A DNA stretch of 32,367 nt from Mangrovihabitans endophyticus. Its GTDB lineage: Bacteria > Actinomycetota > Actinomycetes > Mycobacteriales > Micromonosporaceae. The notes beneath the pieces were generated by a model. That model made no database searches. It was not told the origin of the DNA and saw nothing but the letters and a program-made list of their open reading frames with translations. Position numbers and translations under genes: made by a program. The stretch spans positions 1-32,367 of the forward strand of contig NZ_BMMX01000053.1 in NCBI RefSeq assembly GCF_014646155.1. The letters run 5' to 3'. Shown one piece after another: positions 15,385-22,222 of this stretch. Position 1 is the stretch's first letter, and each line of letters starts with the position of its first letter.

Positions 15385-18066
15385 TTACGGGCTGGTGGTG
15401 CAGGTGATCGGCGCCGGGACGGGGTTGCTTGCGGTGGTGGTGCCCAGGAAGCCGAACGTGGTGGACGCGTTCGGGGCCAGGGCGCCGTTCCACGCGGCGT
15501 TGCGGGCGGTGACCGCGGCACCGGACTGGGTGACGTCGGCGGACCAGCTCTGCGAGACGGCCTGCCCGGCGGTGAACGACCAGCCCACCGTCCAGCCGCC
15601 GGCCGCGCTGCTCGCGGTGTTGCGCACGGTCACCTCGGCCTGGAACCCGCCGGTCCACGATCCGGTCACCCGGTAGGTCGCGGAGCATCCGGCGCCGGCC
15701 GGGCCGCTCGGTGACGGATCCGAGGTGGGCGGCGAGGTCGGCGGGGTGCTGGGGATGGGCGAGCTGGGAGTGGGCGAGCTGGGAGTGGGCGAGCTGGGTG
15801 ACGGGGTCGGCGACGACGGTCCGCCCTGCCGGTCGGCGTAGAGGATGCCGCGGCCGTTGGTGCCCAGATAGACGCGCCCGTAGACCCGCGGGTCGCCGGC
15901 CAGCGCGTCGCCCATGTTGCCGTACTGGTGCGCGTCGTCGTTGATGCGCACCCAGGCGAAGCCGGTGTTGTCCGAGCGGTAGACGCCGTCGGTCCCGTCG
16001 ACCGAGCCGACCAGGAACACCGCCGGGTAGGTCGCGCCCGGCGCGGCCTTGCCGAACGCGACGTTCACGCCGTCGTCCACGCCGGCCATCCGGCTGAAGG
16101 TCCGGCCCGCGTCGGTGGAGCGCAGCAGGCCGGTGCCGCCCGCCAGCCACACGTCGCCGCGGTGTCCGGGCACCGCCGCGACGTTCACCCGCCCGTCGGC
16201 CGGCATGGCGGCGGACGATGCGGTGAAGGTCGCGCCGCCGTCGGTGCTGGTGTAGAACGTGCCCGCGGCGTACCCGTAGAAGGTCGTCGGATCCACCCGG
16301 TCGGCCTGCACCGTCGCGCCCGCCGGCAGGCCCGCCGCGGCGGTCCACGAGGAGCCGCGGGTGGTCGAGTAGTACACGCCCGTACCGGCCGGGGCCCAGA
16401 CCACCGCGCCGGCGTCCGCGCCGACGGCCACCGTGCCGCCGCCGGTGACGCCGCTCGGTTCCTGCCCGGCGTACCACGTCCGGCCGCCGTCGGAGGAGAC
16501 GCCGATGTGCGGCGCCGCGTCGGCGTTGCCCACCCGGACGAAGAAGGACGGGTTCGCCTCCGCGAAGTCCAGGCTGGTGTTGCTGCCCAGACTGGGGGTG
16601 TCGTGGAAGTTCGGCGGCACGGCGTCCAGGTCGGCGTGGTAGAAACCGCCGATGTCACCCAGCGCGCTGACCAGCGGCGCCCCGGAGGGCGGGCTGGCCA
16701 GGTCGAGGACGGCGGTCTCCTCCAGGCCGGTGGCCATCGGGCGGATGGTGACGGTGCCGCCGGAGTCCCAGGCGGTGAGGTTGGTGGTGCCGTAGACAGT
16801 GGCGCCGGTGCCGTACAGCATCCGGTCGGAGTCGAACGGGTCGATCTCCAGCGACTCGTTCATCCAGCCCAGCTTGGGCGAGGACTCCGGCGGTTGCGGG
16901 TTGTTGTTGAAGTCCAGCCACGGGTCCGCGGTGATGTCCATGGTGTACCGCTTGGTGACGCTCGGATAGCCGGCGAAGTCCCAGATCCGGGACCAGGTGG
17001 CTCCGCTGTCGGTGCTGCGGAAGAAGATCGCGTCCGGCCACCAGGAGATCTGCGTGGCCACGATCAGCGTGCCCGGGTGCTGCCGGTCCAGGGTCAGGCC
17101 GGAATAGCCGTAGTACGCGTCGGCGGCCGGGGTCGGCGACACGTCGGTCCACGCGCCGGTCTGCGTGTTCAGCCGCCAGACGCCACCTTCGGCCCCGTCG
17201 TACGGGCCACCGGTGTCGCTGGTGGCGATGTACAGGTAGTGGTTCGTGCTGTCCAGCACGCCCTTGTGCGCGAGGTACCCGGTCGGCTGGCCGGGGATCC
17301 GCGCCCAGGTGGCCCCGCCGTCGGTGGAGCGGTAGACCGGGTTCTGCTTGTCCGCCACGCCGACGTAGATGTCGGGCCGTGTCTCGTCGAACGTGACCCA
17401 GGTCAGGCCCTGGTTCTGGGTGAGATAGTCGTTGGTGTCCGACGGATCCTGAACATAGTTGCCGGCGTTCGGGAAGTTGCCGACCTTCGCCCAGGTCACC
17501 CCGTAATCGGTGCTGCGCCACAGGCCGTTGCCACCCTCGGCGGCGAAGTAGACGGTGCGGTTGTCGCGCGGGTCCACGGCGAGGCGCTCGCCCATGCCGC
17601 GGCCGGGCATGTTGCCGCCGTTCTTGAACGGCAGGCGGGTGATCTGCCAGGTGTCGCCGCGATCGGTGGAGCGCAGGATGGCGCCGTTGTTCGGGTCCCA
17701 GCCGTTGGTGTACATGCCGACAGCGGCGTAGACCCGGTCCGGATCGACCGGATCGGTGGCGATGCTCAGCACGCCGTTGTAGCCCCAGTCGTCCTGGCCC
17801 ACCCAGTCCAGCAGCGGGATCCAGTTCTGCCCGGCCTGGTTCCAGCGGTACGCGCCGCCGATGTCGGTCCGGGCATATATCAGGTTCGGCTCGGTGCGGT
17901 TGAAGACGACGCTGGGGACGAAGCCGCCGCCGTCGATGCGGACGTTCTGCCACGCGTACGGCTCGGCCGCCGCGGCGGAGGCCGACGGGGAGAGACCGGC
18001 CGCCACGGGCGCGACGAGGGCCGTGACGGCCGCCGCGACCAGGCACGCGAGTCTGATGCGGTGCAC
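15385..18066 (-). CDS. secreted xyloglucanase, GH74, with C-terminal CBM2
   Basis: An 893-residue extracellular beta-1,4-glucanase of the xyloglucan-specific GH74 family. The signal peptide (~1-34, ending SASAAAA) is followed by two seven-bladed propellers (~35-755) with many Asp-box repeats (STDGGATW, SSDGGRTW). ARTDIGGAYRW near the N-terminus contains one of the family's catalytic Asp residues. A Ser/Pro/Thr linker built from repeated SSPTP units leads to a CBM2 (~795-893, GCSATYRVTGSWTGGFQAEV). GTG 18066 is preferred over ATG 18084: AGGAG sits 8 bases before the GTG, and the ATG would overlap the operator palindrome and fall past the predicted transcription start. It is first in a GH74-GH48-AA10 series. 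Confidence 0.95.
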   Translation of the reverse strand: MHRIRLACLVAAAVTALVAPVAAGLSPSASAAAAEPYAWQNVRIDGGGFVPSVVFNRTEPNLIYARTDIGGAYRWNQAGQNWIPLLDWVGQDDWGYNGVLSIATDPVDPDRVYAAVGMYTNGWDPNNGAILRSTDRGDTWQITRLPFKNGGNMPGRGMGERLAVDPRDNRTVYFAAEGGNGLWRSTDYGVTWAKVGNFPNAGNYVQDPSDTNDYLTQNQGLTWVTFDETRPDIYVGVADKQNPVYRSTDGGATWARIPGQPTGYLAHKGVLDSTNHYLYIATSDTGGPYDGAEGGVWRLNTQTGAWTDVSPTPAADAYYGYSGLTLDRQHPGTLIVATQISWWPDAIFFRSTDSGATWSRIWDFAGYPSVTKRYTMDITADPWLDFNNNPQPPESSPKLGWMNESLEIDPFDSDRMLYGTGATVYGTTNLTAWDSGGTVTIRPMATGLEETAVLDLASPPSGAPLVSALGDIGGFYHADLDAVPPNFHDTPSLGSNTSLDFAEANPSFFVRVGNADAAPHIGVSSDGGRTWYAGQEPSGVTGGGTVAVGADAGAVVWAPAGTGVYYSTTRGSSWTAAAGLPAGATVQADRVDPTTFYGYAAGTFYTSTDGGATFTASSAAMPADGRVNVAAVPGHRGDVWLAGGTGLLRSTDAGRTFSRMAGVDDGVNVAFGKAAPGATYPAVFLVGSVDGTDGVYRSDNTGFAWVRINDDAHQYGNMGDALAGDPRVYGRVYLGTNGRGILYADRQGGPSSPTPSPSSPTPSSPTPSSPIPSTPPTSPPTSDPSPSGPAGAGCSATYRVTGSWTGGFQAEVTVRNTASSAAGGWTVGWSFTAGQAVSQSWSADVTQSGAAVTARNAAWNGALAPNASTTFGFLGTTTASNPVPAPITCTTSP

Positions 18067-18083
18067 GGAGGTAACTCCTCTCA

Positions 18084-18097
18084 TGGGAGCGCTCCCA
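18084..18097. promoter_or_regulatory. CelR/CebR operator, GH74-proximal
   Basis: TGGGAGCGCTCCCA is a perfect 14-bp palindrome, identical to the CelR site described for Thermobifida fusca cellulase genes and the CebR site of Streptomyces. It lies 17 bp upstream of the GH74 GTG and covers the transcription start predicted from the minus-strand -10 box. A LacI-family repressor released by cellobiose or cello-oligosaccharides is expected to bind. The regulator gene is not in the window. Confidence 0.93.
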
Positions 18098-18099
18098 TG

Positions 18100-18129
18100 A
18101 GATTGAGCCTCACCGATGCCCTAAGTCAA
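18100..18129 (-). promoter_or_regulatory. predicted promoter of GH74-GH48-AA10
   Basis: Read on the minus strand, a TTGACT -35 box (18124-18129) and a CAATCT -10 box (18100-18105) are 18 bp apart. The predicted start near 18093 falls inside the operator at 18084-18097, so bound repressor would block initiation directly. The -10 match is weak. Confidence 0.5.
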
Positions 18130-18159
18130 GGCTTTTCGTAACAGAAGGTTTCTTGCTTG

Positions 18160-18188
18160 TTGACAGGCTCGAACCCAGCAAGCAACAT
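18160..18188 (+). promoter_or_regulatory. predicted promoter of the GH5 mannanase
   Basis: A consensus TTGACA -35 box (18160-18165) is followed after 17 bp by CAACAT (18183-18188), a weak -10. The predicted start near 18195 is a dozen bases upstream of the second operator (18207-18220), a position suited to repression just downstream of initiation. Confidence 0.45.
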
Positions 18189-18206
18189 ATCGGCAATCGT
18201 CCATAG

Positions 18207-18220
18207 TGGGAGCGCTCCCA
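18207..18220. promoter_or_regulatory. CelR/CebR operator, mannanase-proximal
   Basis: A second copy of TGGGAGCGCTCCCA, identical over all 14 bases to the first and 123 bp from it. It lies in the predicted leader of the plus-strand mannanase gene, 58 bp before its TTG start. Two identical sites serving opposite promoters imply one repressor controls both transcripts; looping between them is possible but not shown. Confidence 0.93.
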
Positions 18221-18278
18221 GCTCACGTCTCCACCGCCCGGCGCACCCGCGCGTCGACCCCTTCGAACGGAGCGACCA

Positions 18279-19667
18279 TTGCGTACCAGAAATCGATGGT
18301 GGGCCGGCTTCGCCGCCCTGCTCACCGCCGCCGGCGCGGCCCTCGCGCTGGCCCCCGCCGCGCACGCCGCCGCCGGCTTCACGGTCAGCGGCAGTCAGAT
18401 CGTGGACGCCAACGGCAACCCCTTCGTCATGCGCGGCGTCAACCACGCGCACACCTGGTACACCAGCCAGTTGACGTCCTCGCTGGCCGGTATCAAGGCG
18501 CACGGCGCCAACACCGCACGCATCGTGCTCAGCAGCGGCGACCGGTGGACGCGCAACGACGCCGCCGACGTCACCAACGTGATCAACCAGTGCAAGGCGA
18601 ACCGGCTGATCTGCGTGCTGGAGGTGCACGACACCACCGGGTACGGCGAGGACAGCGCCGCCACCACGCTGGCTCGTGCGGTCGACTACTGGATCAGCAT
18701 CAAGAGCGCGCTGGCCGGCCAGGAACGGTACGTCATCCTGAACATCGGCAACGAGCCGTACGGCAACACCAACGCCTCGGCCTGGGTCGCCGACACCAAG
18801 AACGCCATCACCCGGCTGCGCGCCGCCGGATTCGAACACTCGATCATGGTGGACGCGCCGAACTGGGGCCAGGACTGGCAGTTCGTCATGCGCGACAACG
18901 CCGCCTCGGTGTTCGCCACCGACCCGCAGCGCAACACCATCTTCTCCATCCACATGTACGGCGTGTTCGACACCGCCGCGGAGATCACCGACTACCTGGG
19001 CCGGTTCCAGAGCGCCGGGCTGCCCATCGTGGTGGGCGAGTTCGGCAACATGCACTCCGACGGCGACCCGGACGAGGACACCATCATGGCCACCGCCCAG
19101 GCGCGCGGCATCGGCTACCTCGGCTGGTCGTGGAGCGGCAACGGGGGCGGCGTCGAATACCTCGACCTGGTCACCAACTTCAACCCGAACGCGCTGACCG
19201 CCTGGGGCGAGCGGCTGTTCAACGGGGCGAACGGCATCCGCGCGACGGCACGGGAGGCGTCCGTCTTCGGCGGCTCGACCACGCCACCGACAACTCCGCC
19301 CACCACACCCCCGACCACCCCGCCCACGACTCCGCCCACCACACCCCCGACCACCCCGCCGGCGGGTGGGGCATGCACCGCGGCGTACGCGGTGGCGGGA
19401 AGCTGGAGCGGCGGATTCCAGGGCACCGTCACGGTGACGGCGGGTGCGCGCGCGATCAGCGGCTGGACCGTGACGTGGACGTGGAGCAACGGGCAGACCA
19501 TCAGCAACGCGTGGAACGCGACGGTGAGCAGCTCGGGCGCCACGGTGACGGCCCGCAACATGTCGTACAACGGCTCCCTGACCGCGGGCGGTTCCACCCA
19601 ATGGGGCTTCCTGGCGTCCTGGAACCAGACGAACGAGATCCCCACCGTGACCTGTTCCGCCACCTGA
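18279..19667 (+). CDS. secreted endo-beta-1,4-mannanase, GH5 subfamily 8, with C-terminal CBM2
   Basis: A 462-residue extracellular hydrolase of beta-mannan backbones. The signal peptide (~1-30, ending PAAHA) is followed by a GH5 barrel closely matching Streptomyces ManA-type mannanases: NPFVMRGVNHAHTWY, CKANRLICVLEVHDTTGYG, LNIGNEPYGN with acid/base E159, VDAPNWGQDW, FSIHMYGVFDTAAEITDYL, and VVGEFGN with nucleophile E254. A (TTPP)n linker joins a CBM2 (~365-462, ACTAAYAVAGSWSGGFQGTV). The start is TTG, with GGAG 6 bases upstream and no nearby in-frame ATG or GTG that keeps the signal peptide. General annotation may call it an endoglucanase or 'cellulase family' protein; subfamily 8 is recognised from motif similarity. 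A strong hairpin lies ~230 bp after the stop. Confidence 0.93.
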   Translation: MRTRNRWWAGFAALLTAAGAALALAPAAHAAAGFTVSGSQIVDANGNPFVMRGVNHAHTWYTSQLTSSLAGIKAHGANTARIVLSSGDRWTRNDAADVTNVINQCKANRLICVLEVHDTTGYGEDSAATTLARAVDYWISIKSALAGQERYVILNIGNEPYGNTNASAWVADTKNAITRLRAAGFEHSIMVDAPNWGQDWQFVMRDNAASVFATDPQRNTIFSIHMYGVFDTAAEITDYLGRFQSAGLPIVVGEFGNMHSDGDPDEDTIMATAQARGIGYLGWSWSGNGGGVEYLDLVTNFNPNALTAWGERLFNGANGIRATAREASVFGGSTTPPTTPPTTPPTTPPTTPPTTPPTTPPAGGACTAAYAVAGSWSGGFQGTVTVTAGARAISGWTVTWTWSNGQTISNAWNATVSSSGATVTARNMSYNGSLTAGGSTQWGFLASWNQTNEIPTVTCSAT

Positions 19668-19714
19668 CCCCACCCCCACTCCCCACCGACCCCCGCCCCG
19701 CGCCCCGCGCCGCC

Positions 19715-19851
19715 GCCCGAGCCCACGCCCGAGCCCACGCCCGAGCCCACGCCCGAGCCCACGCCCGACGCCCGACGCCCGACGCCCGAGCCCACGCCCG
19801 ACGCCCGACGCCCGACGCCCGACGCCCGACGCCCGACGCCCGACGCCCGAC
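19715..19851. repeat. mixed 12-bp/7-bp tandem array
   Basis: Four copies of GCCCGAGCCCAC (19715-19762), three of GCCCGAC, one more 12-mer (19784-19795), then eight GCCCGAC (19796-19851). The two units share GCCCGA. The array fills the space after the mannanase and stops six bases before a 70-bp dispersed repeat. The complementary strand has regularly spaced GGG runs. There are no unique spacers, so it is not a CRISPR array. Confidence 0.9.
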
Positions 19852-19857
19852 GCCCGC

Positions 19858-19927
19858 CGATCTTGGAGTTTCCTGGCCCGATTTGACACGCCATAACCGA
19901 CTTGTCCGACCCGAAAGTCCAAGATCG
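19858..19927 (+). repeat. 70-bp dispersed palindromic repeat, copy A
   Basis: The element begins CGATCTTGGAGTTTC and ends GAAAGTCCAAGATCG: 15-bp terminal inverted repeats with one mismatch. It has no coding capacity. It shares its ends and internal blocks (GCCCGAT, CATAA, GTCCGACC) with two other copies in the window, at 19943-20013 (opposite orientation) and 25479-25548 (same length, 70 bp). It looks like a small non-autonomous mobile or REP-like intergenic element. Confidence 0.75.
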
Positions 19928-19973
19928 ACGGCACTCACACGTCGATCTTGGACTTCACGGTCGGACAAGTCGG
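19897..19973. terminator. 34-bp hairpin formed by repeat copies A and C
   Basis: Arms 19897-19930 and 19940-19973 pair at 31 of 34 positions around a 9-nt loop. The hairpin sits between the convergent mannanase and proC genes. On the plus strand the right arm is followed at once by GTTTTAT, so it could act as an intrinsic terminator for mannanase transcripts and as a structural block for proC transcripts. Termination is inferred. Confidence 0.65.
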
Positions 19974-20013
19974 GTTTTATCCCTCCGGAACGGGCACGCA
20001 TAGTCCTTGATCG
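19943..20013 (-). repeat. ~71-bp dispersed palindromic repeat, copy C (inverted)
   Basis: It begins CGATCTTGGAC and ends CCTTGATCG. Read on this strand it matches the reverse complement of the copy at 25479: CGGTC.GACA, CGGGT.TTAT and CGGGCAC occur in the same order. It is head-to-head with copy A, 15 bp away, which creates the hairpin. The right end is more diverged than in copy A. Bases 20014-20167 up to the proC stop hold no gene or structure I can support. Confidence 0.65.
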
Positions 20014-20167
20014 GCACGCGCGACGGCCGACGCGGCGCGGCTCAGGCCAGGGGGGACGAGGGCACGTGCGCGGGACGGGGCGGCGGCGCGGGGCGCGGGG
20101 CGGTGGTCGAACGCGGACTGCGGCACGCGGCTTACCCCGCGCCGGGGAGGCGCTCCTCAGCGGCGCT

Positions 20168-20995
20168 CTACGTCCCCTGGCGTGCAGTGCCCGGGCCCGC
20201 CTGTTCCGCGATCTCCCGGGCACGGTCGCGAGCCGCCTCCAGCGCCGAGAGCAGTGCCGCGCGGACGCCGTGGTTCTCCAACTCGCGTACTGCCGAAATC
20301 GTGGTGCCCGCCGGCGAGGTGACCGCCTCGCGCAGCTTCACCGGGTGCTCCCCGGAATCGCGCAACATCACCGCGGACCCGATCGCCGTCTGCACGATCA
20401 ACTGATGCGCCACCTGACGGGGCAGCCCCAGCAGGATGCCCGCGTCGATCATCGCCTCGACGAGCAGATAGAAGTACGCCGGTCCGGAGCCGGACAGGGC
20501 GGTCACCGCGTCCTGTTGGGACTCTGGCACGCGTACCGTCGCGCCCAGCGGCTTGAACATCTCCTCCGCCACCGCCAGGTGTTCCCCGGTGGCGTGCGGG
20601 CCCGCGGAGATCGCCGTCATCGCCTGGTCGACCAGGGCGGGCGTGTTGGTCATCACCCGGATCACCGGGGCGCCCTCGGGCAGCCGCGCGGCGAAGAAGC
20701 TGGTCGGCAGCCCGGCGCAGAGCGACACGATCAGCTTCGTGGCCGGCACCTTCGCACCGATCTCGTCGAGCAGGGCGGTGGCGTCCTGCGGTTTGACCGC
20801 CACCGCCAGCACGTCGGCTTCGGTCACCGCGGTCAGGTTGTCGACCGCGCGTACGCCGTACCGCTCGGTCAGTTCCCGTCCGCGCTCGGCACGACGGGCG
20901 GTGACCAGCAGCTCCGACGCCGACCATCCGGCCCGGAGCAGTCCGGACAGAACGAGCTCGCCGATCTTGCCGGCGCCGATCACCGCTACCGTCAT
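20168..20995 (-). CDS. proC: pyrroline-5-carboxylate reductase
   Basis: Catalyses the last step of proline synthesis, reducing pyrroline-5-carboxylate with NAD(P)H in the cytoplasm. The 275-residue protein starts with the nucleotide-binding loop VIGAGKIGELVLSGL. It also has VKPQD, SLCAGLP, VIRVMTNTPALV, and the family signature SGSGPAYFYLLVEAMIDAG followed by LREAVTSPAGTT, the dimer and substrate-binding helix. Length is typical. The ATG has AGGAGG 5-8 bases upstream. It follows the phosphofructokinase gene by 67 bp on the same strand and may be co-transcribed. The 3' end faces the palindromic repeat pair. Confidence 0.97.
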   Translation of the reverse strand: MTVAVIGAGKIGELVLSGLLRAGWSASELLVTARRAERGRELTERYGVRAVDNLTAVTEADVLAVAVKPQDATALLDEIGAKVPATKLIVSLCAGLPTSFFAARLPEGAPVIRVMTNTPALVDQAMTAISAGPHATGEHLAVAEEMFKPLGATVRVPESQQDAVTALSGSGPAYFYLLVEAMIDAGILLGLPRQVAHQLIVQTAIGSAVMLRDSGEHPVKLREAVTSPAGTTISAVRELENHGVRAALLSALEAARDRAREIAEQAGPGTARQGT

Positions 20996-21062
20996 GCTTT
21001 CCTCCTGCTCGTCGGCCCCGCGGCCGGCACGGTCGCAGGCTCAGGCCGGCACGATCGCCAGC

Positions 21063-22091
21063 TCAGCTACCGAAGAAGACCTCGGCCTCGTCGTAGCGCG
21101 AGATCGGCACGGTCTTCAGCTCGCCGGTGCCGTCGAGCAGCGGGACGCGCACGATGTCGGTGCCGCGCAGGGCCATCATCTTGCCGAAGTCGCCCTCGTT
21201 CACCGCGTCGATGGCCTGCAGGCCGAAGCGGGTGGCGAGGACCCGGTCGAACGCGGTGGGCGTGCCGCCGCGCTGGATGTGGCCCAGCACCACGGTGCGG
21301 GCTTCCTTGCCGGTCTTCTCCTCAAGCTGCTCGGCCAGCCACTGGCCGATGCCGCCGAGGCGGACGTGCCCGAACGCGTCCAGCTCCTGGTTGTGCAGGA
21401 CCATCTGGCCCTCCAGCGGCTGCGCGCCCTCGGCCACCACGACGATCGGCGCGTACTCGACCTGGAAACGCTTGGTCACGTACGTCGCGACCTGGTCCAC
21501 GTCGAAGTTGCGCTCCGGCAGCAGGATGACGTTGGCGCCACCGGCCAGGCCGGCATGCAGCGCGATCCAGCCGGCGTGCCGGCCCATGACCTCGACGACC
21601 AGTGTGCGGTGGTGCGACTCGGCGGTGGTGTGCAGCCGGTCGATGGCCTCCATCGCGATGTTCACCGCGGTGTCGAAGCCGAAGGTGTAGTCGGTGGCGT
21701 TCAGGTCGTTGTCGATGGTCTTCGGCACGCCGACCACCTTCACGCCCAGGTCGTGCAGCTTGGTGGCGACGCCGAGGGTGTCCTCGCCGCCGATCGCGAC
21801 AAGCGCGTCGACGCCCTGCTCGGACAGGTTGGCCTTGATCCGCTCGACGCCCCCTTCGATCTTGAAGGGGTTGGTGCGTGAGGAGCCGAGGATGGTGCCG
21901 CCGCGCGGGAGGATGCCGCGGACCTCCGCGATGCCCAGCGGCTTGGTCAGGCCTTCCAGCGGACCTTTCCAACCGTCGCGGAATCCGACGAACTCGTGGC
22001 CGTAGACGGCGACGCCCTTACGCACCACCGCTCGGATCACCGCGTTCAGACCGGGGCAGTCTCCGCCTCCGGTGAGCACGCCGATACGCAT
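21063..22091 (-). CDS. 6-phosphofructokinase, probably pyrophosphate-dependent
   Basis: A 342-residue phosphofructokinase phosphorylating fructose-6-phosphate at C1. Motifs: GVLTGGGDCPGLNAVIR (phosphoryl-donor loop), ILPRGGTILGSSR, AIGGEDTLG, VPKTIDNDL (catalytic loop), VEVMGRHAGWIAL and LGHIQRGGTPTAFDR. Residues at the two donor-deciding positions are Asp104 and Lys124. In characterised enzymes Gly104/Gly124 mark ATP-PFK and Asp104/Lys124 mark PPi-PFK; Amycolatopsis methanolica PPi-PFK is of the latter kind, while Streptomyces coelicolor ATP-PFK keeps Gly104. PPi use, and hence reversibility, is therefore predicted but not proven. The ATG has GGGAGGACG about 9-12 bases upstream. It precedes proC on the same strand. 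Confidence 0.93.
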   Translation of the reverse strand: MRIGVLTGGGDCPGLNAVIRAVVRKGVAVYGHEFVGFRDGWKGPLEGLTKPLGIAEVRGILPRGGTILGSSRTNPFKIEGGVERIKANLSEQGVDALVAIGGEDTLGVATKLHDLGVKVVGVPKTIDNDLNATDYTFGFDTAVNIAMEAIDRLHTTAESHHRTLVVEVMGRHAGWIALHAGLAGGANVILLPERNFDVDQVATYVTKRFQVEYAPIVVVAEGAQPLEGQMVLHNQELDAFGHVRLGGIGQWLAEQLEEKTGKEARTVVLGHIQRGGTPTAFDRVLATRFGLQAIDAVNEGDFGKMMALRGTDIVRVPLLDGTGELKTVPISRYDEAEVFFGS

Positions 22092-22222
22092 GATGTACTC
22101 GTCCTCCCTGATCCGGGTTGCGAGATGCCCGCCTCCGGATAAGGGTCGGCCGCGTTGCCGGGCCCGGGGCAGGCCGCATGCGCACTGTAGTCGCCGCGGC
22201 TCGCCCGGACCAAAGCGCCCCG

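Noticed and set aside
15928..18141. Long plus-strand open frame (737 codons) opposite GH74, and similar frames opposite GH48, the membrane protein and otsA
   Set aside because: They are antisense frames kept open by extreme GC3 bias; their translations are Arg/Gly/Val/Ala-rich without domains, while the opposite strand codes for clear families.
18150..18200. tRNA-like T-arm string GGCTCGAACCC in the divergent cellulase promoter
   Set aside because: No acceptor, D or anticodon stems can be folded around it, and the segment is occupied by a promoter and operator.
19715..20013. Possible CRISPR array
   Set aside because: Units are 7 and 12 bp and directly adjacent, with no unique spacers; the 70-bp copies are inverted and diverged. 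No cas gene is nearby.
19858..20013. Remnant of an insertion sequence with transposase
   Set aside because: No transposase fragment is seen in any frame; the elements are too short and are better described as non-autonomous or REP-like repeats.
18206..21529. 1107-codon plus-strand open frame running through the mannanase, the tandem array and proC
   Set aside because: It is out of frame with the mannanase, opposite to proC and phosphofructokinase, and its middle is translated tandem repeat. No single protein family is visible.
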